Part shown: piece after piece, positions 26,340 through 35,262 of the stretch
How the letters are laid out: every line of letters starts with the position of its first letter
Position numbering within the stretch: position 1 is the stretch's first letter
NCBI GenBank assembly: GCA_963706555.1
Contig: OY970164.1
Span: forward strand, 4,464,001-4,528,000
Source: Bog-473 sp963706555
Lineage (GTDB): Bacteria > Actinomycetota > Acidimicrobiia > Acidimicrobiales > RAAP-2
Reading direction: 5' to 3'
Length of the DNA: 64,000 nt
The notes under the pieces: generated by a model
The model's input: only the letters and a program-made list of their open reading frames with translations
Database searches by the model: none
What the model was told of the DNA's origin: nothing
Position numbers and translations under genes: made by a program

Positions 26340-27169
26340 GCGGGCTCCCAGAGGACGACGTTCACATACGCCAGTTGACTCAGGTCGGCCATCGGCGTGA
26401 CGGCGATCGTCACCTGACTGGCGCCGGCGCTGGTGTGGAACGACGAGACGCGCGCCACCGGGATGCCGGGAGGGAAGGCGGCGGCATCGAGGCTGCTCGT
26501 GTACATGACCTCGCCCTTGTGCAGCGGCGTATGGGGTGCCACCAGGTCCGCCGTCATGGGGGAATTCGGCCCCTGGCCGTCAACCGTGGCCGTGGACGAC
26601 TTGGTCGGGCCGAAGACGACGCCCACTTTCGACTGTCCGTCCTTCACCAGCCGCACCACTGCGGTGTGATGGAAGGACTGGATCACCTGTCCCACGAGTC
26701 CGCCCTGTCCGACCACCGGCATCCCCACGTCGACCCCGTCTGATCGTCCCTTGTCGATGGTGATGGTCATGGTGAAGTTCGAACTGTTCTGTTCCTGTGT
26801 CGCCGCGGTGACGGTGGGGAGGGCGTTGAGATACGGCAGGTTCTGAAGGGCCAACAATTGACGAAGCTGGTTCTTCTCGAAGTTCTGTTCCGCCTTCCCC
26901 AATTTCAGGTTCCCGATGGTGGCGCGCAGCTTCTGGTTCTCCGATTGCAGCGATCCGTAATGCACGGCGCCGGCGAAGAAATCGCCGATCGGGCTGAGGA
27001 CGTCGGTGACGGCATGCCGCAACGGGGAGAACACACTGTTCGCCACGGATTTCACGCCCGAGGTGAGGCTGTGCGTGCGTCCGTTGAGGTCGAGCGAGAT
27101 GATGGAGAGCGACAGCACCACCAGCACCACAATCGTCAACGTGCGGCGCGACCGCCGAGACCTCGCCAC
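26333..27169 (-). CDS. mreC: rod shape-determining protein MreC
   Basis: An N-terminal transmembrane helix (LTIVVLVVLSLSIISLDL) is followed by a coiled coil (about residues 70-105, SLQSENQKLRATIGNLKLGKAEQ) and the periplasmic beta domain (GRSDGVDVGMPVVGQGGLVGQV, VVRLVKDGQSKVGVVF). The 278-aa product links MreB to PBP2 in the elongasome. It starts 22 bases after the mreB stop. Confidence 0.92.
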   Translation of the reverse strand: MARSRRSRRTLTIVVLVVLSLSIISLDLNGRTHSLTSGVKSVANSVFSPLRHAVTDVLSPIGDFFAGAVHYGSLQSENQKLRATIGNLKLGKAEQNFEKNQLRQLLALQNLPYLNALPTVTAATQEQNSSNFTMTITIDKGRSDGVDVGMPVVGQGGLVGQVIQSFHHTAVVRLVKDGQSKVGVVFGPTKSSTATVDGQGPNSPMTADLVAPHTPLHKGEVMYTSSLDAAAFPPGIPVARVSSFHTSAGASQVTIAVTPMADLSQLAYVNVVLWEPAA

Positions 27170-27191
27170 CCCGGGGATACCGGACGATCCG

Positions 27192-28232
27192 TCAGCGCGT
27201 AGACGTGGTGATCAGCACCCGCTTGAGCGCCTCGAACTCTTCCAGACATTGACCAGCACCGACGGCGACACAGTTGAGCGGGTCACGGGCGACGACGATG
27301 GGCATTCCCGTTTCATTCTGCAGGCGGGCCGCGAGGCCGTGCAGCATGGCGCCCCCACCGGTCAGGACGATTCCCTGCTCCATGATGTCAGCCGCCAGCT
27401 CGGGTGGCGTGCGATCGAGGGTGACCTTCACTGCATCCACGATGGCCGACACCGGCTCTTCGATGGCCCGACGAATTTCTTCGGTCGACACCACGATCGT
27501 CTTCGGCAAACCGCTCACGAGGTCCCGGCCGCGAATTTCCGCGTGCAGCTCTTGCTCCAATTCGTAGGCCGAGCCGAGGGTGATCTTGATCTCTTCCGCC
27601 GTGCGCTCACCGAGGGCCAGGCTGAACTCTTTCTTCACGAACGCGATGATCGCCTCGTCGAGCTCGTCGCCGCCGATGCGGACCGACTGGCTCGTCACGA
27701 TGCCACCAAGCGAAATGACCGCGACCTCCGTGGTGCCACCACCGATGTCGACGACCATGTTGCCCGTCGGCTCGTGCACCGGAAGCCCCGCACCGATCGC
27801 GGCCGCCATCGGCTCCTCGATGATGTAGGCGCGTCGCGCACCCGCGTACTCAGCCGCTTCCATCACCGCGCGCCGTTCTACGCCGGTGATGCCGGAGGGA
27901 ACGCAGATAACCATGCGGGGCTTGGCGAAACGGCGCTGATGCACGCGATGGATGAAATAGCGCAGCATCTTCTCGCAGATCTCGAAGTCGGCGATCACGC
28001 CGTCTTTGAGCGGTCGGATCGCTTGGATGTTCGACGGCGTGCGCCCGATCATTCGCTTCGCCTCGGCCCCCACCGCCAACGGACGCCCGTCTTTGACGTC
28101 AACTGCGACCACAGATGGCTCGTTCAGGACGATGCCGCGACCGCGCACATAGACGAGGGTGTTGGCAGTACCCAAGTCGACGGCCATGTCACGACCAAGA
28201 AGGGAAAGGCGATTGTCGGCCATGAAGGACAC
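27192..28232 (-). CDS. mreB: rod shape-determining actin homologue MreB
   Basis: MreB filaments guide lateral wall synthesis. Actin-fold signatures are clear: MAVDLGTANTLVYVRGRGIVLNEPSVVA (phosphate 1), MVVDIGGGTTEVAVISLGG (phosphate 2) and GIVLTGGGAMLHGL (adenosine). The length of 346 aa is standard. It heads the operon mreB-mreC-mreD-mrdA. Its presence predicts a rod-shaped cell. Confidence 0.97.
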   Translation of the reverse strand: MSFMADNRLSLLGRDMAVDLGTANTLVYVRGRGIVLNEPSVVAVDVKDGRPLAVGAEAKRMIGRTPSNIQAIRPLKDGVIADFEICEKMLRYFIHRVHQRRFAKPRMVICVPSGITGVERRAVMEAAEYAGARRAYIIEEPMAAAIGAGLPVHEPTGNMVVDIGGGTTEVAVISLGGIVTSQSVRIGGDELDEAIIAFVKKEFSLALGERTAEEIKITLGSAYELEQELHAEIRGRDLVSGLPKTIVVSTEEIRRAIEEPVSAIVDAVKVTLDRTPPELAADIMEQGIVLTGGGAMLHGLAARLQNETGMPIVVARDPLNCVAVGAGQCLEEFEALKRVLITTSTR

Positions 28233-28270
28233 TTTCTCCCGGTGTAGGCGGGACGAGCACCGGAGAATCC

Positions 28271-28291
28271 GGTACCTGTAGGTGAGGTACC
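28271..28291. promoter_or_regulatory. paired GGTACC palindromes upstream of mreB
   Basis: Two copies of the palindrome GGTACC lie 15 bases apart, 39 bases before the mreB start. On the mreB strand a TTGACC stands just upstream and could be a -35 box, but no convincing -10 was found. The pair could be an operator or a leader hairpin. Confidence 0.3.
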
Positions 28292-28340
28292 AGGTTAGGG
28301 GACGGCTCGGTCAACCACAAGGCAACCTTTCGGCAACCTC

Positions 28341-28757
28341 TTAGGAAGAGGCGAGTTCCGGGAAGAAAAGGGCGATTTCCCGCGCCGCCGACTCGTGCGA
28401 ATCGGAGCCGTGCACCAGATTCTCGGTCGTCTCGATGCCTAGGTCGCCTCGAATCGTCCCCGAGGCGGCTTCGGCCGGGTTCGTCACCCCCATCATCGTG
28501 CGCACGACGGCGTACGTGTCCTTCGGACCCTCGACGACCATGAGAAGGACGGGCGAACGGGTGAAGAATTTGACCAGGTCAGGGAAGAACGGACGCTCGG
28601 CGTGCTCGGCGTAGTGCGCCTGTGCCAGCTCGGTGCTGACGGTGCGCAATTCGGCGGCGACGAGGTGCAGGTTCTTGCGTTCCAACCGGCCGACAATCTC
28701 GCCGATCAGTCCGCGTTCCACACCGTCTGGCTTCACAATGACAAGGGTTCGGTCCAC
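28341..28757 (-). CDS. ndk: nucleoside diphosphate kinase
   Basis: Ndk exchanges the terminal phosphate between nucleoside di- and triphosphates. The GTG at 28757 starts VDRTLVIVKPDGVERGLIGEIVGRLERK; downstream are RPFFPDLVKFFTRSPVLLMVVEG, VRTMMGVTNP and the catalytic His in NLVHGSDSHESAAREIALFF. The 138-aa length is standard. The frame stays open far upstream, but only into low-complexity repeat sequence, so the GTG is preferred. Confidence 0.95.
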   Translation of the reverse strand: MDRTLVIVKPDGVERGLIGEIVGRLERKNLHLVAAELRTVSTELAQAHYAEHAERPFFPDLVKFFTRSPVLLMVVEGPKDTYAVVRTMMGVTNPAEAASGTIRGDLGIETTENLVHGSDSHESAAREIALFFPELASS

Positions 28758-28901
28758 GAGCGGAGGACAGTAGCAGCAGCACACAAGGGGTGGAGGACCG
28801 GCCCACCCTTTGCCACAGCGCCAACCCTCAACCTCAAGTCGAGACCACACTGACCACCTTCCCGACCACCGTCCCCACCATTGCCCGGACAACCCGACCG
28901 G

Positions 28902-29079
28902 CCGGACCGCCGCCGGACCGCCGCCGGACCGCCGCCGGACCCCAACCCGACCGCGAAAGCCGTCAACCCTCAAGTTCCGAACGGCGTCAACCCTCAACCA
29001 TTGGTCGAGACATTGGTCGAGACATCCTGATCCCACGACCACCGGCGTCACCCGCATCGGCTGCGTCACCCGCATCGGC
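28902..29079. repeat. cluster of four short repeat families between ndk and folC
   Basis: The roughly 340-bp gap 28758-29097 holds no gene but four unrelated repeats: CCGGACCGCCG, 3.6 tandem copies (28902-28941); CGTCAACCCTCAA twice, 24 bases apart (28961, 28985); CATTGGTCGAGA, two tandem copies (28999-29022); and GCGTCACCCGCATCGGC twice with an 18-bp period (29045, 29063). Confidence 0.9.
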
Positions 29080-29097
29080 CGGCAACACGCAGCACCC

Positions 29098-30492
29098 TCA
29101 GCGGCCGGCGTCCTCCCAGCCGACAGCGCCCGCAAGGATTTCGCCCCGGGCCGTGCCGACCGTGTAGAGCGATCCCGCGACCACGACGAGGCCGCGGGCG
29201 TTCACCAGTCCTCTCGCCAGAGCCAGGGCGTCGAGCACGGATGGCTCGACGTGCACATGCAAGCCCAGAGCACGGGCGGCCTCTGCCACATCTTCGGCCG
29301 GCAGGGCACGGGGCGAATCGGGTTGGCACGCCACAATGGTGGTCACGTCGGACGGTGCCAGGGCCGCCAACATTGCCAGCGGGTCGCGCCCCGAGAGCAT
29401 GCCGATCACGGCCACGCTGTTGCCGTCGACTGCGAACTCCTCGGCCAAGGCGAGTCCGAGAGCGGTCATCCCCGCCACGTTGTGCGCCCCATCGACGAGC
29501 AGGAGCGGCCGCCGGCCCAACACCTCGAGGCGACCGGGCACCCGGACGATCCCGAAGCCTTGGTCGACCACCTCGGGGTCGAGCGGGCGCCCGAAGAAGG
29601 CTTCCACCGCTGCGAGTGCACAAGCTGCGTTGCGTCCCTGATGCGCGCCGTGCAACGGCACGAGGACATCCTCGTACCGCCCACCGGGCGTCCACAACGT
29701 CACCAGACGACCGCCGACGGCGACGCGGTTCTCGACGCAACCGAAGTCCCCGTCGGCCACCCACACCGCGGCCGCACCAACGCGGGCCGCGTGCGCCTCG
29801 ACGATCGCCACCAGATCGGCCCGGGTCTCGCCGACGACCACGAGGCTCCCGGCTTCGATGATCCCCGACTTGTCCTCGGTGATGCCTTCGAGTGTCGGCC
29901 CGAGCACATCGGTGTGGTCGTAGCTGAAATTGGTCAGGACCGCGACGTCGCCGTGCAGCACGTTGGTGCTGTCCCACGTGCCGCCCAACCCCACCTCGAC
30001 CACCATGGCATCGACGGCATCATCGGCGAACCACGAGAGCGCTGCGGCGGTCAACAGCTCGAAGCGGGTCGGCCGCTCGGGGACCATCGCCTCGAGCGAT
30101 GCGAGTTCGGAGAGCACGTCGAGAAAGGCTTCGTCGCTGATCGGTTCGCCGTTGTGGGCCAATCGCTCGGCGACACGGTGGAGGTTCGGGCTCGTGTAGG
30201 TCCCGACGCTCAGTCCCTGGGCCATGATCAAGGCGGACACCATGGCCGACGTGGAGCCCTTGCCGTTGGTCCCGGTGATGTGGACCGAGGGAATCGATTC
30301 ATGCGGGTCGCCCAACACGGCCATGAGCGATTTCATGCGATCGAGCGTGGGCAACGCACGCCGGGTGGGCATGTTCGCCTCAAAATCGATGTGCCCGTCC
30401 AGCCACGAAAGGGCGGCGTCGAGGTCTGCAAACGGCGGCCCGGCCGCAGAAGCCGAAAACGGCGGCCCGGACCCGGTGCTCTCCTCAGCCAC
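29098..30492 (-). CDS. folC: folylpolyglutamate / dihydrofolate synthase
   Basis: FolC adds glutamate to (dihydro)folate. The Mur-ligase-type P-loop is VHITGTNGKGSTSAM at about residue 70; further marks are VGTYTSPNLHRVAERL, VEVGLGGTWDSTN, NFSYDHTDVLGPTLEGI and LVDGAHNVAGM. The 464-aa product starts with a GTG, 24 bases after the clpX stop. The first 20 residues are low complexity and contain a duplicated GPPF. Confidence 0.94.
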   Translation of the reverse strand: MAEESTGSGPPFSASAAGPPFADLDAALSWLDGHIDFEANMPTRRALPTLDRMKSLMAVLGDPHESIPSVHITGTNGKGSTSAMVSALIMAQGLSVGTYTSPNLHRVAERLAHNGEPISDEAFLDVLSELASLEAMVPERPTRFELLTAAALSWFADDAVDAMVVEVGLGGTWDSTNVLHGDVAVLTNFSYDHTDVLGPTLEGITEDKSGIIEAGSLVVVGETRADLVAIVEAHAARVGAAAVWVADGDFGCVENRVAVGGRLVTLWTPGGRYEDVLVPLHGAHQGRNAACALAAVEAFFGRPLDPEVVDQGFGIVRVPGRLEVLGRRPLLLVDGAHNVAGMTALGLALAEEFAVDGNSVAVIGMLSGRDPLAMLAALAPSDVTTIVACQPDSPRALPAEDVAEAARALGLHVHVEPSVLDALALARGLVNARGLVVVAGSLYTVGTARGEILAGAVGWEDAGR

Positions 30493-30516
30493 CCGACAGC
30501 GCGCGGCCGGTGCCGG

Positions 30517-31791
30517 CTAGGAAGCGGCGCGCCGGGTGCGGGTCGACTTGACCGGAACGCCGCCCACCGGAACCAGGGTCGGCGCGACCCGGTCCAGCAC
30601 CACGGCACGGTCGACCACGCACTTGCCGACGTCGGAACGACTCGGAAGGTCGTACATCACGTCCAACAGGACCTCTTCGAGAATGGCCCGCAGACCGCGG
30701 GCGCCGGTCCCGCGCAGCATGGCCTGCTCGGCCACGGCCTCCAGGGCGTCAGGCGTGAACTCGAGCTCCACATTGTCGAGGGCGAAGACACGCTCGTACT
30801 GCCGCGACAGCGCATTCTTGGGCTCGACGAGGATCTGTACCAGGGCATCCTTGAACAGCGGGGAAACGGCACTCACCACGGGGAGGCGACCGATGAACTC
30901 GGGGATGAGGCCGAACTTGATCAGGTCCTCGGGCAGCACGTGGCGCAGAATCTCCCCGTCGTCACGCTCACGGCGGTGCACCTCGGCCCGGAAGCCGATG
31001 CCGCGCTTGCCGATGCGTCCCTCGATCAACCGGTCCAAGCCCGCGAACGCCCCGCCGCAGATGAACAGGATGTTGGTGGTGTCGATCTGGATGAACTCTT
31101 GATGGGGGTGCTTGCGCCCGCCTTGTGGAGGAACCGACGCCGTGGTGCCCTCGAGGATCTTCAGCAACGCCTGCTGGACACCCTCGCCCGACACGTCACG
31201 CGTGATGGAGGGGTTCTCGCTCTTGCGGGCGATCTTGTCGATCTCGTCGATGTAGATGATGCCGGTCTCGGCCCGCTTCACGTCGTAGTCCGCAGCCTGG
31301 ATCAACTTCAGCAGGATGTTTTCGACGTCCTCGCCGACGTAGCCAGCCTCGGTCAGCGCAGTGGCGTCGGCGATGGCGAAGGGCACGTTCAGCATGCGGG
31401 CGAGTGTCTGGGCTAACAGCGTCTTGCCACACCCGGTCGGGCCCAGGAGGAGGATGTTCGACTTGGCCAGTTCGACCCCGTCCTCTTGCACCGGTCCGGC
31501 CTGCACCCGCTTGTAGTGGTTGTACACCGCAACGGAAAGGATCTTCTTGGCGTACTCCTGGCCGACGACGTAGTCGTTCAGGAAGCTGAAGATCTCCTTG
31601 GGCTTGGGCAGGTCCTCGAAAGAGAGCTCCGCGGTCTCGTCGCGCTCCTCGGCGATGATGTCGTTGCACAGGTCGATGCACTCGTCGCAGATGTAGACAC
31701 CAGGTCCGGCGATCAGCTTCTTGACCTGTTTCTGCGTCTTTCCGCAGAAACTGCACTTGACCAGATCTCCGCCTTCGCCGAACTTCGCCAC
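30517..31791 (-). CDS. clpX: ATP-dependent Clp protease ATPase subunit ClpX
   Basis: ClpX unfolds tagged proteins and feeds them to ClpP. An N-terminal zinc finger (CSFCGKTQKQV, YICDECIDLC) is followed by Walker A GPTGCGKT, the GYVGEDVENIL pore loop, Walker B IIYIDEIDKIARK and the IGF loop (RGIGFRAEV) that docks on ClpP. It is 424 aa. It lies 45 bases after clpP, in the usual tig-clpP-clpX order; valS, often found between clpX and folC, is absent. Confidence 0.97.
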   Translation of the reverse strand: MAKFGEGGDLVKCSFCGKTQKQVKKLIAGPGVYICDECIDLCNDIIAEERDETAELSFEDLPKPKEIFSFLNDYVVGQEYAKKILSVAVYNHYKRVQAGPVQEDGVELAKSNILLLGPTGCGKTLLAQTLARMLNVPFAIADATALTEAGYVGEDVENILLKLIQAADYDVKRAETGIIYIDEIDKIARKSENPSITRDVSGEGVQQALLKILEGTTASVPPQGGRKHPHQEFIQIDTTNILFICGGAFAGLDRLIEGRIGKRGIGFRAEVHRRERDDGEILRHVLPEDLIKFGLIPEFIGRLPVVSAVSPLFKDALVQILVEPKNALSRQYERVFALDNVELEFTPDALEAVAEQAMLRGTGARGLRAILEEVLLDVMYDLPSRSDVGKCVVDRAVVLDRVAPTLVPVGGVPVKSTRTRRAAS

Positions 31792-31836
31792 CGAAACCCC
31801 TCTCCCCGTTGCTCTCGCCGAGACGTTCTAGATGGC

Positions 31837-32484
31837 CTATGCAGCGCCGATAGCTTCGAGCGGGGCGATCGTGCGGGAAGTGATGATTTCGTCAATCACG
31901 CCGTACGTCACCGCCTCGTCCGCCGTCATGATGAAGTCACGATCCGTGTCCTTGGTGACCTTCTCATGTGTCTGGCCCGTGTCCTCGGCCAGCATGCTGG
32001 TCAACAGATCCCGCATGCGCAGGATCTCCTTGGCCTGGAGCTCGATGTCGCTCGCCTGGCCCTCGACGCCGCCCCACGGTTGGTGGAGCAGGATCCGGGC
32101 GTGCGGAAGTGCGAACCGCTTGCCGGGTGCGCCGGCCGCCAGGAGCACGGCAGCGGCAGAGGCGGCTTGGCCGTAGCAGAAGGTCGAGACGTCCGGCTTG
32201 ATGAACTTCAGCGTGTCATAGATGGCGAACAGCGCCGTGATGTCCCCGCCGGGCGAGTTGATGTAGAGGTGGATCTCCTTGTCGGGCTCCTCGGACTCCA
32301 AGAAGAGCATCTGGGCGCAGACCAGGTTGGCCACCGTGTCGTCGACGGGGGTGCCGAGGAAGATGATGCGCTCACGCAGGAGGCGTGAGTAGAGGTCGTA
32401 GGCCCGCTCACCGCGGTTCGACGACTCGATGACTGTCGGAACGAGATAGTTGTTCGCCCTGTACCGATCACCTGCGTTCATCAT
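31837..32484 (-). CDS. clpP: ATP-dependent Clp protease proteolytic subunit
   Basis: The serine protease triad is visible: Ser in FCYGQAASAAAVLL, His in ALPHARILLHQPWGG and Asp in KDTDRDFIM. Other family marks are LYINSPGGDITALFAIYDTL and LLREREIIFLGTPVDD-like sequence near the start. The ATG at 32484 overlaps the tig stop as TGATG; a GTG just upstream (32487) is possible. Only one clpP copy is present here, although actinobacteria usually carry two. Confidence 0.95.
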   Translation of the reverse strand: MMNAGDRYRANNYLVPTVIESSNRGERAYDLYSRLLRERIIFLGTPVDDTVANLVCAQMLFLESEEPDKEIHLYINSPGGDITALFAIYDTLKFIKPDVSTFCYGQAASAAAVLLAAGAPGKRFALPHARILLHQPWGGVEGQASDIELQAKEILRMRDLLTSMLAEDTGQTHEKVTKDTDRDFIMTADEAVTYGVIDEIITSRTIAPLEAIGAA

Positions 32485-33907
32485 CACTCGTTCTCCTCGC
32501 TCTCCTCGGCCACCTCGTCGGACACGTCGGTGCCCACTTCGGTGCCCTCAGCCGTGCCCTCGACGATGCTCTCTTCCGCCGCGTCGGCCTTCAGGTCGTC
32601 CCGCGACATCGGATTGCCCTCTTCATCGAAGAGCTCCACATGGTCCAGCAGCCACTGCAGCGCCTTGCCCTTTCGTAGCTCCGAGCGTACCGCGCCGGTT
32701 CGTCCGGCCGTGTCGAGTTGGCGGCGCAGCTCGGGGGGGACGTCTCCATGCGCTCGGCCATGGCGGCGACCTCGGTGTCGAGCTCCTCGTCGCTCAACCC
32801 CAGCTCTTCGGCCTCTGCCAGGGCTCGGAGGGCCAAATCGGCCTTCACCGCCCGATGGGCGTCGGCCCGCACGGCGGCCAGGAGATCGTCGGGCGTTCGG
32901 CCCGTGGCCTGCAGGTATTCGCCCAGGCCCAGCTTCTGGGCCTCCAGCCGGTGTTGCAGGTCGTGCAGGCGCTCGTTCACCTCGGAATCGACGAGCACCT
33001 CGGGGACGTCGCTGTCATCCACCAGGCCGGCAACCGCCTCGATGGTGTTCTCCCGCAGAGCCATCTGGCTCTGCACCAGCTTGACCCGGGCCACGCGCTC
33101 GGAGATGTCAGCCCGCAGCTCGGCGACGGTGTCGAACTCGGAACTCTCGGCCGCCCACTCGTCGGTGGGCTCGGGCAGTTTCTTGACCTTGACGTCCTTG
33201 ACGAGAACCCGGAACGAGATCACCTCGTCCTCGTCGCCGGGCGCGGCGGACGAGAACGTCAAGATGTCGCCAGCCTTGGCGCCGCGCAGCGTCTCGTCGA
33301 GCTCGGCCGTGACCGTGGCGCTCCCGACCTCATAGAGATAGTCGTCGACGCCGACCACTTCGGCGCCACTCCCGTCGTTCCCGTGCAGGTCGATGGTCAC
33401 CAGGTCACCGTCGATGGCGGGCCGGCTCACGAGCTCGAGCTCGGCGTCGTTCTCGCGCAGCCGGTCGATCTGGCGGTCGACGTCCTCGTCGCTGACGATG
33501 ATGCCGGGCAGCGTCACCTGCAGGCCGTCGTACCCGGGAATGGACACGGTCGGCCGCACTTGGACGACGGCGTCGAAACTGATGGCGCCGCTGTCCTCGC
33601 CGGAGGTGATGTCGATCTCGGGCGAGGCGATGGGGTCGATCTCCGAATCGACGACGGCACGGGCGTAGAAGTCGGGCAACGATTCACGGAGCGCTTCGGC
33701 GCGCAGCGCGCCGGCGCCGCCCATGCGGGCCTCCAGCACCTTGCGTGGCACCTTGCCGGGCCGGAACCCCGGCACACGGATTTGGGAAGCGAGCGTCTTG
33801 ACGACGTCAACGAGAGCCTTGTCGAACTCTGGTTCGTCGATCTCGACGCTCAGGCGGACGAGGTTTCCCTCCAACGGTTCAGTGGTGGCACGCATCACGA
33901 ACTGCAC
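32484..33907 (-). CDS. tig: trigger factor, frameshifted at a 7-base G run
   Basis: Trigger factor is the ribosome-bound chaperone and prolyl isomerase. The N-terminal ribosome-binding part has VRVPGFRPGKVPRKVLEARMG; the FKBP domain (GDLVTIDLHGNDGSGAEV) and the helical C-terminal domain follow. In the given sequence the frame is lost at 32733-32739 (GGGGGGG); with one more base the reading continues PELRRQLDTAGRTGAVRSEL to an acidic end and stops in an overlap with the clpP start. That overlap and the sensible tail show that the longer version (474 aa) is correct. A homopolymer error is the likely cause. Confidence 0.93.
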
Positions 33908-33921
33908 ACTCTACTGGCCGA

Positions 33922-34935
33922 TCAGAACATGAAGTTCATGGCCTCGAGAATCTTCTTCCCGAGGACCGCGTCCCCTTCCACCTCCACCCGACCGGCGGCC
34001 TCCACCTCGCCGGCCGTGACCCGACCGCAGCCCAGACGGACGAAGTCGAGGCTCGAAAGAGTCAGGGTCACGGTCGCAGCACCAGGAACGGTCGGAGCGC
34101 CAGGAACGGTCGGACCGGGAATTTCGGCTGGGGGCGCTGGTCGGGCCCGTCCCCCTTGGACGGCGAGGGTGATCCGGCGGGCATCCCGGGCGGGGCCGGT
34201 CACCGAGAAGTGCACGACGGAGCCCTCGGGCGCCCCTGCCTTCTTGCCCACGACGAAACCCATCGCGGACTCGACCTGGCCCACCGCGATCGCCGACGCC
34301 AGCCCACCGCTCCCCCCGGGCCGACCCAGGGCCGCCCGCACATCCTGCTCGTGGACCCAGCTGTCGAAGACCCTGGTCCGCATGAAGTCGGCGAGGGCCA
34401 CCTCTCCGGCGACGGTGGGGCCGACCTGCGCCCACTCGTCCTCGGTCAGGCGGCGCAGCGTGGCCAGCCGGAGCTGGGAAACGGCGACGAACTCGGTCAG
34501 CACATCGGAGCCGGGCATCGACCGGCGCACGGCGATCCACGGCTCGTTGTCCTCGGCGAAGGGGTTGCGGACGTGGTCGCCGAGCGGGTCGTCCCACGTC
34601 GGGGGGGCCTCTCCGAGCACGGCGCGCTCGAGCCCGATGAGGTGCGAGAGGTGATCTTGGACGCTCCAGCCGGGGCACGCTGTCGGCCGCCGCCATTCCT
34701 CGGCGGTCAGCCCCTGACACGCCTCGGCCAAAGATTCCCATGTCTCGGCGAGCGCCGCCGTGCGGGCCCTGCCGCGCACCAGCGAGCCGCCCGTTTTTTC
34801 GTCCGACTCGCCTGCTGCAATCCCCGTTGGATCGGCTTTCGGATCGGCCGTCGGATCGGAGGTTGGATCAGCCGTGCGAGCAGCTGGTGGAGCAGCGGTC
34901 AAATGCCCCGATTTCTCAGGTTTTGCATCCCCCAT
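33922..34935 (-). CDS. TIGR03083-family (DinB-like, maleylpyruvate isomerase N-terminal) protein
   Basis: The four-helix DinB-like domain starts at about residue 50 (TWESLAEACQGLTAEEWRRPTACPGWSVQDHLSHLIGLE) and contains metal-site His residues in DHLSHLIG and VFDSWVHEQDVRAALG. Actinobacterial members are often linked to mycothiol-dependent enzymes; this one has an SCP2-like C-terminal part (VTLTLSSLDFVRLGCGR). The ATG at 34935 gives 337 aa. Residues about 20-36 (TSDPTADPKADPT) come from a 12-bp tandem repeat at 34829-34876. The substrate is unknown. It ends just before the tig start. Confidence 0.75.
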   Translation of the reverse strand: MGDAKPEKSGHLTAAPPAARTADPTSDPTADPKADPTGIAAGESDEKTGGSLVRGRARTAALAETWESLAEACQGLTAEEWRRPTACPGWSVQDHLSHLIGLERAVLGEAPPTWDDPLGDHVRNPFAEDNEPWIAVRRSMPGSDVLTEFVAVSQLRLATLRRLTEDEWAQVGPTVAGEVALADFMRTRVFDSWVHEQDVRAALGRPGGSGGLASAIAVGQVESAMGFVVGKKAGAPEGSVVHFSVTGPARDARRITLAVQGGRARPAPPAEIPGPTVPGAPTVPGAATVTLTLSSLDFVRLGCGRVTAGEVEAAGRVEVEGDAVLGKKILEAMNFMF

Positions 34936-35087
34936 TTGGTCTGATGCGGGGTCCCCGGGCACGTGCCTGAGGCTAGCCGTCCCCTGCCTGGAGACGCCTG
35001 AGCATCCCCCCCTTCGCCAAACCCCCCCGCTAACTTGCGAAGCCATCCGGGGGCTCACCGACGGGCTTTCCGAAAAGAGGAGTTGGC

Positions 35088-35243
35088 ATGGCAAATTTTG
35101 AGGGTTACTGCGTGAAGTGCCGCGAAAAGCGTGAGTTCGACGGGCATGAGGTCGAGCTGGCGAATGGCCGCCGGGCCGCACAGGGTCTGTGCCCGACGTG
35201 TGGGACGAAGATGAACCGGATTCTGGGGAAGAAGAAGGACTGA
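35088..35243 (+). CDS. DUF5679 small zinc-ribbon protein
   Basis: A 51-residue protein, MANFEGYCVKCREKREFDG..., with two CxxC pairs (CVKC and CPTC) that should bind one zinc, and a Lys-rich tail (RILGKKKD). A strong Shine-Dalgarno, AGAGGAG, lies about six bases upstream. The length, the central GRRAAQG and the Cys pairs fit DUF5679, a family of unknown role common in actinobacteria. It is divergent from the TIGR03083 gene and convergent with the peptidase gene. Confidence 0.85.
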   Translation: MANFEGYCVKCREKREFDGHEVELANGRRAAQGLCPTCGTKMNRILGKKKD

Positions 35244-35262
35244 CCGCTCAAGGGGGCAAGGC

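Noticed and set aside
28810..31416. 868-codon open frame on the plus strand
   Set aside because: It lies antisense to folC and clpX and encodes low-complexity, His/Arg-rich sequence without motifs.
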